Below, piece after piece: positions 21,674-32,272 of a stretch of 40,002 nucleotides of DNA. Position numbers and translations under genes: made by a program. This DNA is from Methanobrevibacter sp. Its GTDB lineage: Archaea > Methanobacteriota > Methanobacteria > Methanobacteriales > Methanobacteriaceae. The stretch spans positions 1 to 40,002 of the forward strand of contig JAILDN010000106.1 of NCBI GenBank assembly GCA_024689425.1, read 5' to 3'. Every line of letters starts with the position of its first letter. Within the stretch, counting starts at the first letter, position 1. Below the pieces are notes generated by a model that saw nothing but the letters and a program-made list of their open reading frames with translations, searched no databases and was not told the DNA's origin.

Positions 21674-21798
21674 AATCTGTACATCTGGTGGGGAATCACC
21701 ACCACAACCCAATTCCTCGCGGAGATGTACAGATTATAAGTATGTAAAGGCCGGTGTATTCACCACCCAAACACGATTAATACCGGTCTGTTACATAC
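21674..21798. ncRNA. Tandem-hairpin structured RNA candidate (strand unresolved)
   Basis: Hairpin 1: 13-bp perfect stem 21674-21686/21723-21735, inner GGAAT/ATTCC, loop CACCACCACAACCCA. Hairpin 2: 8-bp stem 21740-21747/21791-21798 extended by AGGCCGGT/ACCGGTCT, loop CACCACCCAAACACGATT. Confidence 0.55.
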
Positions 21799-21806
21799 AG
21801 AAATTG

Positions 21807-22244
21807 TCACCAAAGAATTAATGTGTATGAATAATCACCAAAACTACGTGTTGCACTTGATACATTGTTATTTTCTCCAGGATTTCCAGAACTTGCCAGA
21901 ACTTTCGAATTCAAATGATTATTTTCAACAAAACGATAATTAGTTAAATTTAATTCCTTAAATTTTTCCTTAGAAATTAATGAAACTTCCCTTACTGCAT
22001 TTTCAGAATCATCATCATCTTTTAGGATTTTAGTTATTTTCGCCAGAAAAGTTTCATCACCAAAATCGATTTTTCCACTTAGAATTTCCATTACATCCTG
22101 ACAATCTTTAGAGTTATGGGAAATATGAGAAAAAGTAGGATACGGCAGTGAAATTAAGGTATTGACCATTAACATCACGACAAAAATAATGCTTAGGGCA
22201 ACAATTGCATCGACAATATACAAATTTCCATTCTCATCAATCAT
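21807..22244 (-). CDS. Hypothetical protein with N-terminal TM segment (pilin-like topology)
   Basis: GNLYIVDAIVALSIIFVVMLMVNTLISL N-terminal hydrophobic segment, polar remainder. Confidence 0.55.
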   Translation of the reverse strand: MIDENGNLYIVDAIVALSIIFVVMLMVNTLISLPYPTFSHISHNSKDCQDVMEILSGKIDFGDETFLAKITKILKDDDDSENAVREVSLISKEKFKELNLTNYRFVENNHLNSKVLASSGNPGENNNVSSATRSFGDYSYTLILW

Positions 22245-22386
22245 GAAAATGAATTAATGACTGATTATATTTAAAAAATATGGAAGTGTGAAAATTTTAA
22301 TTTTCATTTATATACTTTATATCAGACAAATTTTTAAAATTATATGATGATTTTTGACTTTTTAGAGTTTTTTCATTGAACAATAC

Positions 22387-23920
22387 TTAATAAAATAGTG
22401 TTGTTATATAAAGTGGAACTGCACCCATGAATCCAAGTAAAATTATGAATAAATAGTCATCTAAATTATCTTTTTTGATATTTTTACTGTTTATATTAAT
22501 TATTAATGGAATTAAAGCAGCCAACGGGATGAAATATCTTAAATGCACTCCCCAATTAACTCCATTCTCGAAGTTTCCAACTCCCGCCCAGGTTAACAAT
22601 TGAATAAAGTAAGTTCCAGCCAATATGACAACGGTTATTAATAATAATTTTAATCTATCGATTTTATTGATTTTAACATATAATGGGTAAAACAAGCATA
22701 CAAACCCAAAGTATACATAATATAGGATTGATAATATCATTCCTTTTGTATAATCAACATTAAATACCTTATATGTAAAATTATACATAGTTAACATAAG
22801 TTTCGGTATTTCATATATTAATGTTGAAAAGAGAACTATGGTTTCTTTAATATGTGTTGAAATGTATTGAATTTGTCCATGAGGATTTGTACCCTGCTGT
22901 TCAAAACTGTATGATCTTATACTATTATTTAAACTATCTATTGAATAGAATTTAGCATATGCTCCTGTAATAATTAAAGTTAAAATAATTCCCAATAAAC
23001 TAATAAGGAAATACTTTTCATTTTCATATTTATCTTTAGGAATTAACAAAATTAAAAATCCAAAAATTACATAATTTGGTTTGACCAGAGATAATAATGT
23101 TATTAAAGAGAAAAATATTGCAATATTTTTAAGATTTATTGATTTAGAATCTGATTTATATAAATATAAAAAATATCCAATAATAATTAGGGATATGCCA
23201 TATACAAATCCATCAATGCTCACTGATGATGCTTGATATATTGCAAGAGGAATGCATGAACAGATTAGAGAGGCATTTTTAGTATCAGTGCCTTTTTAAT
23301 TGCGACATATGCAAAAGCCGCATACATTAATAAATTAAAAAATCTAGCTAACCATAATCCAAACATTTCTGTTAAATTTAATATTTTGGCTAATTTAAGT
23401 CCAATTGCCGATGCCAAATAACCATAAAATGGATTTTGTGCAAAAATTTTATTAACCTGGGCTTCACTATTGTTGATTTGTGTACTTGTTGCGAAACTAT
23501 CCAAAAATGTTATAATTTTTCCTTCGTTTGATCCCAAATCCACGGATGTCTGTGTTACAGTATAATTTTTTGTTACATTATTAAATTCAGGTACTAATAC
23601 ACCTTCAGATAGAGAATCTACTCATAAAAAAATGTTCTGCTTCATCATTTACAATAAAAGTGGGGGGTTAAAAGTAAACATGTAATTCCAAAAATCAGTA
23701 TTATCGTAAATGCAACTTTATGAAGATTTTCATGATTTTTTTTAAAATAAATAATTGAAAAAACCCCTTCAATTAATAAAACTAATATAATTAATAGTTC
23801 TTTAAAAGGACTGACATAATTTTCATAGTTAAATATAATTAAAACAAGTGAAAAAACAATTATGGAATAAAATAGAATCAACTTTCTATTTCTATATACC
23901 AGGTTATTTTCAATTTTCAT
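22387..23920 (-). pseudogene. Frameshifted DUF2142-like multi-TM membrane protein
   Basis: Three ORFs (23645-23920, 23265-23543, 22387-23223) plus inter-ORF segments join to one protein: ...LLTP/PTFIVNDEAEHFFMSRFSI/SEGVLVPEFNN...AIKKALILK/NASLICSCIPLAIYQASSVSIDGFVYG...; shifts near 23662, 23612 and 23278. Confidence 0.75.
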
Positions 23921-23990
23921 ATTTACACATTTGAATATATATTAAAAACATATGTTGGAAGAAAAAATAATATAGAGAGTTAAAAAGTAT

Positions 23991-25352
23991 TTAAGAGGTT
24001 ATATACTTTATAACCTTATCTTTCTTAGCAATTGCATCAGCACAAGCCTTTTGAACTTTTTCCTGCATTAATTCAAAGTCCTCAGGTGTTGTGTCCCCGA
24101 CTAACTTTTTAATTTTTGTGTATGCTGCTTCCCTGAATAGCGGTACAAGTTTTTCTTGAGATGAATCCTCCTTGATTAAGATTGGTTCACCACTATCTGT
24201 GACCTGACCGATTTCAGAAATGCTGACGCCCGCAGCAGAAACAGTCTTTATCACATCATCGGCAATATCCTGAGGTACAACAAGCATTAATGAATCAGTG
24301 GAAACTCCTAAAGGGTCAATATTTAATGTTTCAAGCATATTCAATACGTTTGGCGCCACCATTTTTCTAATGTCTTCTTCATAGAATTCCAAACCGACAC
24401 CAGTCGTGTTGGATATTTCATGAGCGTCTCCCCTGAGACCTCCGTTGGTTACATCAGTCATTGCATGAATATCTTTAACCAAATCAGCTTCAAACAATGA
24501 TTGTGATGCTTGAACGAAGTTAACGTTCATCGTATCCCATACAACATCGAAAAATCCATTATATATTGCAGTTGTTGTAATTGTTCCTCCTCCAGAACCT
24601 TCAGTTAAAAGGATAACATCTCCTTTTGTTGCACCTTTACGTGCAGTTGGAGGATAATCGGATACACCAACACTTCCAACAGCAGAAACAAAACGGTCTC
24701 CTAAAACCATGTCTCCGCCAACTCTTAAAGTACTTCCTGCAACGATTGGTACGTTAACAAGCTCGGAAACAGCCGCTACACCTGCTGTGAAATCAAATAT
24801 TTTACCAACGTCCCCATCATCCGCAAGGTGAACATCACTTAAAATAGCTACAGGATCAGCCCCCATTACACAAACATCTCTTAAGGTTGCTCTTGTAACG
24901 TGGAACCCGCCTAAAAATGGATATTCACTTAATCTGGAGTGGATACCGTCGACAGCAGTCGTTATATAAACGTCATCATTTTTAGCTTTTGAGCGAACTA
25001 CACCACCGTCATCCTGTTCGGTTGGATTGACCAATGATGCAGTGTTGGTTGATGCTACAATATCAGCTATTCTTCTGTGGACAAAAAAGTCTCCTGCTCC
25101 TCTAGAACCAACACCCATTTCACCCATTCCAACACCGGATTTGGTGATTTCAGTGATTTCCTTTAAAAACTCGTCATCACTTTCATTTAATTTTAAAGTG
25201 GTTGAAACCTCATCAATTACTGCTTCAGCCATTTTGATTGAGTTTTCATCAGAAATATCTTTATATTCTTTAATTCTTTCAGCTAAAAGTACAGATAAAT
25301 CTTCATAAGTATAATCATCAATTCTTGCTCTAACAAATCCTTCAATATCCAT
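23991..25352 (-). CDS. AIR synthase-related (PurM/HypE/SelD-fold) protein
   Basis: GVGSRGAGDFFVHRRIAD, TTAVDGIHS, VMGADPVAILSDVHLADDGD, TDVTNGGLRGDAHEI motifs. Confidence 0.85.
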   Translation of the reverse strand: MDIEGFVRARIDDYTYEDLSVLLAERIKEYKDISDENSIKMAEAVIDEVSTTLKLNESDDEFLKEITEITKSGVGMGEMGVGSRGAGDFFVHRRIADIVASTNTASLVNPTEQDDGGVVRSKAKNDDVYITTAVDGIHSRLSEYPFLGGFHVTRATLRDVCVMGADPVAILSDVHLADDGDVGKIFDFTAGVAAVSELVNVPIVAGSTLRVGGDMVLGDRFVSAVGSVGVSDYPPTARKGATKGDVILLTEGSGGGTITTTAIYNGFFDVVWDTMNVNFVQASQSLFEADLVKDIHAMTDVTNGGLRGDAHEISNTTGVGLEFYEEDIRKMVAPNVLNMLETLNIDPLGVSTDSLMLVVPQDIADDVIKTVSAAGVSISEIGQVTDSGEPILIKEDSSQEKLVPLFREAAYTKIKKLVGDTTPEDFELMQEKVQKACADAIAKKDKVIKYITS

Positions 25353-25357
25353 TAAAA

Positions 25358-25954
25358 TTACTCCTTAATATTTACAAAATTCTTTAAAATTTTAAGACCC
25401 GGTTTACCGCTCTTTTCAGGGTGGAACTGTGTTGAAAATAAATTATTCCGGCTTAATGCGGCCGTGACATCAATTCCATAATCACAGGTTCCCGCAATTA
25501 TTTCAGGTTCATCGGGAATCGCATAATATGAATGAACAAAATAAAAGTATTCTTTATCAATTCCCTCTAAAATAGGGCATTCTTTAACAACGTTTAATTG
25601 ATTCCAGCCCATATGTGGAACTTTAACTCCTTCAGGTAAAAATTCACAATGCCCTTTGAATAAATCAAGCCCCTTAACATTTGGACTTTCTTCACTTCCA
25701 CTCATGAGTACTTGCTGGCCTAAACAAATACCTAAAAACGGTTTATCGTCATTTACATGCTCTTCAATGACATCTCTAAATTTTTCTAAATTTTCCATTG
25801 CGGAACCAAAAGCACCTACTCCAGGTAAAACCAAATGTTTCGCATTGGCTATTTCTTCCATATCATCAGTTATTTTGAAATCTTGGCCAATTTTTTTGAA
25901 ACCGTTTGAAATGCTTTTTAAATTTCCGCTTTTATAATCAATAATCGTAATCAT
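25358..25954 (-). CDS. hisH: Imidazole glycerol phosphate synthase subunit HisH
   Basis: [46 protein letters not shown] at 25954 overlaps cfbD stop (ATGA). Confidence 0.95.
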   Translation of the reverse strand: MITIIDYKSGNLKSISNGFKKIGQDFKITDDMEEIANAKHLVLPGVGAFGSAMENLEKFRDVIEEHVNDDKPFLGICLGQQVLMSGSEESPNVKGLDLFKGHCEFLPEGVKVPHMGWNQLNVVKECPILEGIDKEYFYFVHSYYAIPDEPEIIAGTCDYGIDVTAALSRNNLFSTQFHPEKSGKPGLKILKNFVNIKE

Positions 25955-27033
25955 TCGTTTAACCACCCAATAGCTGATCTAATCATCAGTCCAAAATCAG
26001 ACTCGACAATATTATCTGTTCCCAAGGTTTTTGAATGCGCATCAAGTTCAGCCACAACATTGTCATAACCTAATTCTCTCAAAGGCTCTACCAAACGAGG
26101 CCCATCAGTTACAGCAACAGATTTGACATCTAATTTTTCAATAGGGAATGCATGTGGAACACCAAAGACAACCACTAAATCCAAATCCTTATCCTTTAAA
26201 AATTCATATGCATTGTTAGCGGTTATTGGATATTCATCAAGTCCACCGGTAATGCAATCAATGCCCATTGGCAATTCATTTTTAATATTGGCTGCGTGTC
26301 CCCTTATCCTTTCAAGTCCAATATTTTCATCCAAATTAGCTACAATAATTGGCTTATTTTGAGGATTGATTAGTGTATAATCGAAGTTAAAAATATCGGC
26401 GAACAGATAAGAAGTTTCTTTTTTGGCATTCAATACAAAGGCTACTTTTTTACCCTCTTTTAGAGCTTTGACAATGTCTTTTGCAACAACTTCCTTTGAA
26501 TCACCGAAATTAGGTTTAATGTATTTTCCTTGTGCCATTCCACGAGTTTTTTCAATTTCAGTTGCCTTTTCAAGCATTTCAATTTGTCTGTCTGCCTCTT
26601 CTCTTGGAATAACACCCGCTTCTACGGCAGCATCTAGCACCATGATGGCTCCAACAGTATTATCCCCTTCGCCAGAACCCCCATGAGATTCAACTGGAAT
26701 AACCGTGCAGTCCAAATCGGCATTAGCTATGGCTTCTTTTAAATCTTCACCAATTATCATACTGGCACAAGTACCTACAACACCCATTAACTTTGGATTA
26801 AACATGTCATAAGCTTTAATTAATGTCTCTTCTAATTTATCTCCAGCACCTAAAATAAAATCGTTTTCTGCCATTGCAGTTGTTAAAACACGAACACCAT
26901 CGCTTTCCAAAAGCCTGCCCGTTCTAAAACAACAACCGTTTGGTCCATGCATAACAATAACATCAACATTCATATCTCTCAAAGTATAAAGAGAAGCTGC
27001 AATTGGACTTGGTCTCGGATGCATATTTTTCAC
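25951..27033 (-). CDS. cfbD: Ni-sirohydrochlorin a,c-diamide reductive cyclase catalytic subunit (NifD-like, coenzyme F430 biosynthesis)
   Basis: [59 protein letters not shown] and [19 protein letters not shown]. Confidence 0.92.
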   Translation of the reverse strand: MKNMHPRPSPIAASLYTLRDMNVDVIVMHGPNGCCFRTGRLLESDGVRVLTTAMAENDFILGAGDKLEETLIKAYDMFNPKLMGVVGTCASMIIGEDLKEAIANADLDCTVIPVESHGGSGEGDNTVGAIMVLDAAVEAGVIPREEADRQIEMLEKATEIEKTRGMAQGKYIKPNFGDSKEVVAKDIVKALKEGKKVAFVLNAKKETSYLFADIFNFDYTLINPQNKPIIVANLDENIGLERIRGHAANIKNELPMGIDCITGGLDEYPITANNAYEFLKDKDLDLVVVFGVPHAFPIEKLDVKSVAVTDGPRLVEPLRELGYDNVVAELDAHSKTLGTDNIVESDFGLMIRSAIGWLNE

Positions 27034-27102
27034 CTAATAATAAATTTTTATGATTAAATATTTAAAAATCATTATATATAATCTATTATAAGAGGGAGTT
27101 AT

Positions 27103-27501
27103 ATGCAACTTGATAAAAAAATATTAGAGGAAAAAATCAGGGTTTATAGAAAAACCAAAAGCTGTTCTGAGTCTACATTAATGGCACTATGTGAAACTGC
27201 AGAAGCACAAATAAGTAAAGATGAAATGCTTAGATTAGCTTGCGGTTATTCTGGCGGAATTGGAGGAACATTTGATGAAGGAACCTGCGGTGCATTGAAT
27301 GGCGCTCTAATCGCTGACGGTCTTTTATTGGAAGACCAAGGAAAAATCAAAGCAAATGCAAAAATATTATTCAACGCTTTTAAAGAAGAATACGGAAGCG
27401 TTTGTTGCGGCACAATAACAAATAACGGCAAAGACAAATCTCCTTGCGTTGATTGTTGCGTATTCATTGCAAATAAATTAGCTGACTTACTGGACGAATA
27501 A
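27103..27501 (+). CDS. C_GCAxxG_C_C family redox-type protein
   Basis: SCSESTL...GGIGGTFDEGTCGALNGALI...YGSVCCGTI...CVDCC cysteine pattern. Confidence 0.85.
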   Translation: MQLDKKILEEKIRVYRKTKSCSESTLMALCETAEAQISKDEMLRLACGYSGGIGGTFDEGTCGALNGALIADGLLLEDQGKIKANAKILFNAFKEEYGSVCCGTITNNGKDKSPCVDCCVFIANKLADLLDE

Positions 27502-27516
27502 AGTTTAGGTGATTTA

Positions 27517-28197
27517 ATGAGATTTAGAAGATTTAAGCTCTTGAATTTGGATTTTAAAATACCTGAAGGGTATGAAACATCTGATGACCGCGTAATTTTA
27601 GTAGAAAGTGAAAATGGAGAATTATCTGAAATAAGTCTTGATGAACGTGGCAGAGAACCCACCATTAAGTTAGCGGATGGAAAAGTATTTTCCAAAGGTT
27701 CCGCTACAAGAATATCCTTAGACGAATCTGCTAAATCTATCTCAACTACCGTGAAATATTGTGAATCATCTAATGAATTTACTTTTTTAGTCAGAAAATT
27801 TGTCGATAAAAGGCAAGTTTGCCGTTCACTTAAAAGTGAAGTCGATAAATACTCTAATGTGATTATAAATGCCAAAACTGATGGATATGAAGCTAAAACC
27901 AATGATGGAAAACACGTTTTATGCTATGTCCAGGAACAATGTTTAATCGTAATTACAACAAATGACCCAGTAAATATTGAATCTGTTTTCGAAATCAGAA
28001 CCAATATGAGCGGTTGGGCTTTAGCTCAACTGATTTTCGGTATTGTCCTGATTTTATTTGACATATTTGCATTTATCATGTTAGGTCTTGACTATAGAAT
28101 CCTATTTTTACTTGCTTTAGCTATTTACTTTGTAAATAATGGTTATAGCGGATCAAAAACTAAGAAAAATGATTGCCCAAAATTTGAAATTAACTAA
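27517..28197 (+). CDS. Hypothetical protein with C-terminal TM helices
   Basis: Intact ORF with AGGTGATTTA-ATG initiation region. Confidence 0.65.
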   Translation: MRFRRFKLLNLDFKIPEGYETSDDRVILVESENGELSEISLDERGREPTIKLADGKVFSKGSATRISLDESAKSISTTVKYCESSNEFTFLVRKFVDKRQVCRSLKSEVDKYSNVIINAKTDGYEAKTNDGKHVLCYVQEQCLIVITTNDPVNIESVFEIRTNMSGWALAQLIFGIVLILFDIFAFIMLGLDYRILFLLALAIYFVNNGYSGSKTKKNDCPKFEIN

Positions 28198-28231
28198 ATT
28201 ACTTAATTTAAAAAAAAAGTGAGATGATTTA

Positions 28232-28978
28232 ATGTCTGCAAAAACAACGAAAAACGTATTGGTTGAATATCCAATTGAAGTCGTCTATGATACCTTAATT
28301 TATCTTTTTCCAGTGCGAGATTATAAATTAAGTGATAATGATCACCGTACGTTTAGTGTTACAGTTAAAGATTCATCCAATTATGCATTTATAATGAATA
28401 TCAACTTAGAGGAAAAAACTAGAAACACAACAATGGTTAAATTCGTTGCTGATTTTCCACAAGCCCTCATAGACATTACCGGCGGAGGTAAAAAAGCTAT
28501 CAATATCATTTTAGAAGAATTATTAAATGAGTTAGATAAAAAATCTAAGCCGGATTTAACTGAAAGGGACAAAGCTGTCGTGGAAAAAACGAATGCTGAA
28601 GTTTTAGATTCAAATAAATTTGTAAATCCTATCCATACAGAAACAAATACAAAACTGGTCGTAATCGGATATCTTTTATGCGCTTTATGTTTTGTCCTTC
28701 CAATAATAATGGTTATATTATATGAACCACACAGTTCATTGATAGCATTATTGGGCGTTATAACAGTGCTTGCACTATCTTTTGGAATTGTAATAAGTGC
28801 TATCCTGCAATCCGGTGAAAATAAAAGGACAATAATGCATGGTAGAATTCAAACCTGTTTATTTGGATTTTTATTTATTTTCGCAGGCCTATTTAAATTC
28901 ATTTTTGTAATCATCGGTATACTAATACCTGTTATAATAATAGGATATTTCACTAAAAGAAAAAGAAGTTATGAGTAG
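28232..28978 (+). CDS. Hypothetical protein, soluble N-terminal domain (possibly SRPBCC-like) plus C-terminal TM helices
   Basis: Intact ORF with GAGATGATTTA-ATG initiation region; hydrophobic C-terminal half. Confidence 0.6.
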   Translation: MSAKTTKNVLVEYPIEVVYDTLIYLFPVRDYKLSDNDHRTFSVTVKDSSNYAFIMNINLEEKTRNTTMVKFVADFPQALIDITGGGKKAINIILEELLNELDKKSKPDLTERDKAVVEKTNAEVLDSNKFVNPIHTETNTKLVVIGYLLCALCFVLPIIMVILYEPHSSLIALLGVITVLALSFGIVISAILQSGENKRTIMHGRIQTCLFGFLFIFAGLFKFIFVIIGILIPVIIIGYFTKRKRSYE

Positions 28979-29008
28979 TATCCTACTTATAACCCATTAT
29001 TTTTTTGA
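28968..29008 (+). terminator. Hairpin overlapping the stop codon plus T-run
   Basis: GTTATGAGTAG-TATC-CTACTTATAAC followed by CCATTATTTTTTT. Confidence 0.6.
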
Positions 29009-29010
29009 AA

Positions 29011-30012
29011 CTAAAATAAAACATTGATCCCAAATAAAATCGCCAATAATATAATGTTTAAAACCGTGAATACAAATAGATATCTGCTTTTGAATTCATC
29101 GTATTCACGTGCAAGGATTTTAAAAGAAATAAGATTTGCCATTGACGCAATGAGAGTTCCAAAACCCCCAATATTAATACCAATGATAATAGCTTCCCAA
29201 TTGGTACTAAAGCCACTGAGTAAAATTGCTGCAGGCACGTTAGAAATGAACTGAGATGAAACTACACCCCAAATAACCTCATTGCCAATAATCCACTTTG
29301 TAAATAATTCCCTGAAAAAGACAATATTTTCCAAGTTGCCGATTAAGACAAAAAGAGCAATGAATGTTAAAAGCAAATAATAATCAACACCCGCTAATAC
29401 TCTTTTGAAGAAATCTTTCCTTTCAAAGCCTATTTTATTTACCCTAGGTAAAGTAATATTATCTTTTGGAATGAATAACAACCATGCTCCCAGAAATATA
29501 ACGGATACCATAATATAAGGCAAAAGCAATAGGAAAAAGGACGTGAATGAAATATTAGAAACCGTATACATCACAATATTATGTGGGGCGCCAATAGGAA
29601 GAACCATACATCCGACATTAGCCGCAATAGTCTGCAAGGTTACTGTAATTATTATCAAATCAAGCCTATCGACTTTTTTTAAAGCCAGAATAGTGAATGG
29701 TACAAATATGATTAAAGAAACATCATTTGTTATGAATATGGAACTAAAAAAACAAATAAACACTAAAACAAATACCAATTGTTGGGTGTTTCTGATTTTC
29801 GTTAATAATTTACGGACCAACCTCTCAAAAACTGCCAAATTTTTAAGGATTTCAACAAAAACCATAATTACAAAAAGCAGTATAATGGTTTCCCAATTAA
29901 TGTAATTAAAGTAATTAATGCTGGGCTTTACAAAAAAACAAGATATAATGGCCAATATAACTGATATGGAAAATACTGTTTCTTTTTTAAAAAATTCCAT
30001 TAAATTAGCCAT
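29011..30012 (-). CDS. ArsB/NhaD (SLC13-like) family transporter
   Basis: Multi-TM; FITNDVSLIIFVPFTILAL, ANVGCMVLPIGAPHNIVMY, SQFISNVPAAILLSGF, NIGGFGTLIASMANLI motifs. Confidence 0.85.
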   Translation of the reverse strand: MANLMEFFKKETVFSISVILAIISCFFVKPSINYFNYINWETIILLFVIMVFVEILKNLAVFERLVRKLLTKIRNTQQLVFVLVFICFFSSIFITNDVSLIIFVPFTILALKKVDRLDLIIITVTLQTIAANVGCMVLPIGAPHNIVMYTVSNISFTSFFLLLLPYIMVSVIFLGAWLLFIPKDNITLPRVNKIGFERKDFFKRVLAGVDYYLLLTFIALFVLIGNLENIVFFRELFTKWIIGNEVIWGVVSSQFISNVPAAILLSGFSTNWEAIIIGINIGGFGTLIASMANLISFKILAREYDEFKSRYLFVFTVLNIILLAILFGINVLF

Positions 30013-30029
30013 AGTATCTGCTTTAAAAA

Positions 30030-30356
30030 TTAATCTGCATCTTCATCCATTGTTTCAAGTAAAAAACTAACAGGCCTAAAACCATCATTGCAGGAAATCA
30101 TTGCGGATTTTTTATTTTTCATCCAACCATCATAAAAATCTTCAGCGCCGTTAGCCAAAGCCAATACAAATGGAGAAAGTGATTCCCAGGCACTGTCACA
30201 GAAGTCTTCAGGCCTTTCCCAACCATTGGCTATGAAAACATCCCCTACTTCAACATCGCATTCATGTTCCAGTGGATTCTCATACTTTTCGATTAAATCA
30301 TCATGTCTTGTCTTTTTCATAACGGAAATTTTAACTTTTTTCAAATTATTCACCAA
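30030..30356 (-). CDS. TIGR04076 family-like protein
   Basis: KVKISVMKKTRHDDLIEKY...GDVFIANGWERPEDFCDSAWESLSPFVLALANG. Confidence 0.7.
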   Translation of the reverse strand: MVNNLKKVKISVMKKTRHDDLIEKYENPLEHECDVEVGDVFIANGWERPEDFCDSAWESLSPFVLALANGAEDFYDGWMKNKKSAMISCNDGFRPVSFLLETMDEDAD

Positions 30357-30909
30357 CCAAAATCCTTAAATCGGTTTTTTCATAACGATTATGGCCTTTT
30401 AAACTTTTTTTATATTTCCAACATCTTATTGCATCATCAAGAGATTTATCATCATTATCTTCAAAGAAATCCCTAATGTATTGATTATATTGGAATTGTT
30501 TGCCTATTTCTGTTTTTTCTTTTGAATTTTGAAGATCAAAGTAAGCATTTTTTGCATCCTGATAGGTTTTATCGGGATTTTCCTTTAACCATTTTTGAAA
30601 TTTGACTTTGAATTTAAAACTGCTGCCTATTTCCTTTTGGAAAAATTCCCTTTTATCTTCACTACATTTGAAGTTTTCACCTATTTTAGAGTCCAATCTA
30701 ATTTCAGACAGGTTTTGTGATGAATTATATTTGACTGGTTCTTCATTTAGGGATTCACCGGTAGATAAATAATGAATGATTCTTTTTTCCAAATCCTCCT
30801 TATTTCCACTTACTTTTAATCCTTCCTGTCTGCAAAATTCCTTTAACTCTTCTTTCAAAAAATAATATTCATTAAAGTCTTCGGGAGTTAAATCTTTTGT
30901 TAACTTCAT
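30346..30909 (-). CDS. SAP-domain-containing (DUF6434-like) protein
   Basis: FLKEELKEFCRQEGLKVSGNKEDLEKRIIHYLSTGE SAP-like motif; repeated F/W-K-rich short modules after it. Confidence 0.7.
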   Translation of the reverse strand: MKLTKDLTPEDFNEYYFLKEELKEFCRQEGLKVSGNKEDLEKRIIHYLSTGESLNEEPVKYNSSQNLSEIRLDSKIGENFKCSEDKREFFQKEIGSSFKFKVKFQKWLKENPDKTYQDAKNAYFDLQNSKEKTEIGKQFQYNQYIRDFFEDNDDKSLDDAIRCWKYKKSLKGHNRYEKTDLRILVGE

Positions 30910-30936
30910 GAAAATCTAAAAAAATAAATGGAAGTA

Positions 30937-32127
30937 TTATTGACGTGTAATAATACTTATAATGTCCCCATCCTTAAGTTCATAATCACTAGCTACGCGC
31001 ATATTTGATCTGGCATCAACAGCATGCATAAATTTATCACCAATATCTGAATGAACCAAATATGCTAATTGGCGAGGATTGGAACCTTTTTTGACTAATA
31101 TTCCATCAGGTAAAACATTTCCTTTTTGATCAGTATATTTATGTTCATCCTGAACCGGATAAACGACAATATTTTCAAGTAAATTAAAAATACCGTAATT
31201 TAATGCTTCTTGAATACCTGTACTTCCATATTTATCTAAAATATTAGTTTTAATATAGTCAAGTGCCTTAAGCTGATTATCGGATAATTCATCAGCTTTC
31301 AATATTTCAAAGTGGTCATCACCAGGAAGATAACTTATTAAACCTGCTTCATTAGCCCTGACAAGTGCAATTTCAGATTCGGCAGAAGCAGGAATTACAT
31401 TCGGATATTTTTCCTTGATTCTTTTAATATTCTCTTCGGAAGTTGGCAAATCAGCCTTATTGGCTACAATCATCATTGGCTTAGCTATTTTTAAAATGTT
31501 TCTTGTTAATTCAATTAAGTCTTCTTCTTCCCATTTATTATAATCCGGTTCGATGTTTCTTTTAGCTTCAATAATATCTTCAATAGTTATTCCAGTCCCG
31601 GATAATTGATCAAATAACACTTTTGAAATGTCTAAATGCTCTGCGCCAACTTTTCTAATAAGTCTTACCCAATTTCTACTTAATATTCCATACATCCACA
31701 TGACGATTTCCTCTTCCAAAAATTCGATGTCTTCAAGAGGGTCGTGGCTACCCATCTCAACCGGCTGGCCTTCAATATCTGTGGATCCGGAAGCATCGAT
31801 GACATGTATGAATACCTTAGCTTGCATTAAATCGTCTAAAAACTTATTTCCTAATCCTTTTCCTTCATGTGCTCCAGGAACTAATCCTGCAACATCTATC
31901 AATTCAATAGGAAGCAATCTTTTTCCATCAATACAGATTGAATTTCTTGGATTGCATGTAACTCCTAATTCTTTACATGGACAATCTTTAATTACATGTG
32001 CAACTGCTTTATTGGCATCAATAGTTGTAAATGGATAATTTGCCATTTCAACAGCAGATGAAGTTGCTGAATTGAAAAAAGATGATTTTCCTACATTTGG
32101 TTTTCCTGTAACTGCAATTTGAAGCAT
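30937..32127 (-). CDS. ychF: YchF-type archaeal GTP/ATP-binding protein with TGS domain
   Basis: [46 protein letters not shown]-terminal TGS. Confidence 0.92.
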   Translation of the reverse strand: MLQIAVTGKPNVGKSSFFNSATSSAVEMANYPFTTIDANKAVAHVIKDCPCKELGVTCNPRNSICIDGKRLLPIELIDVAGLVPGAHEGKGLGNKFLDDLMQAKVFIHVIDASGSTDIEGQPVEMGSHDPLEDIEFLEEEIVMWMYGILSRNWVRLIRKVGAEHLDISKVLFDQLSGTGITIEDIIEAKRNIEPDYNKWEEEDLIELTRNILKIAKPMMIVANKADLPTSEENIKRIKEKYPNVIPASAESEIALVRANEAGLISYLPGDDHFEILKADELSDNQLKALDYIKTNILDKYGSTGIQEALNYGIFNLLENIVVYPVQDEHKYTDQKGNVLPDGILVKKGSNPRQLAYLVHSDIGDKFMHAVDARSNMRVASDYELKDGDIISIITRQ

Positions 32128-32272
32128 AATAATCACTATTATAATTTAATTTTTAAAATATAAATAGTTTAATAACTCAAATTAAAAGAGAATATGAAAA
32201 ATCTATTAACTATGAAAAAGAAAAGGATATGTGAGAAACTTTGAAAAGAAAAACTAGAAATTGAGGATTAAA

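Noticed and set aside
21674-21735. Hairpin 1 as a TrpY TGTACA operator
   Set aside because: TGTACA occurs once per arm merely because it is a palindrome inside the stem; other isolated TGTACA sites occur in coding regions (e.g. trpD end, purB), and no TATA/phased arrangement like that at trpE is present.
21674-21798. Tandem hairpins as archaeal H/ACA or C/D box guide RNA
   Set aside because: No clear C/D boxes, k-turn/k-loop or properly spaced ACA after a pseudouridylation pocket could be found.
23270-23285. Programmed ribosomal frameshift in the DUF2142-like gene
   Set aside because: No proper X_XXY_YYZ slippery heptamer in frame, and two other independent frameshifts in the same gene favour decay or sequencing error.
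27246-27902. 218-aa minus-strand ORF across two plus-strand genes
   Set aside because: Antisense shadow spanning two supported genes, Ser/Leu-rich, no family resemblance.
29543-29905. 120-aa plus-strand ORF inside the ArsB/NhaD-like transporter
   Set aside because: Antisense shadow; no domain recognised.
31628-32038. 136-aa plus-strand ORF inside ychF
   Set aside because: Antisense to conserved GTPase motifs.
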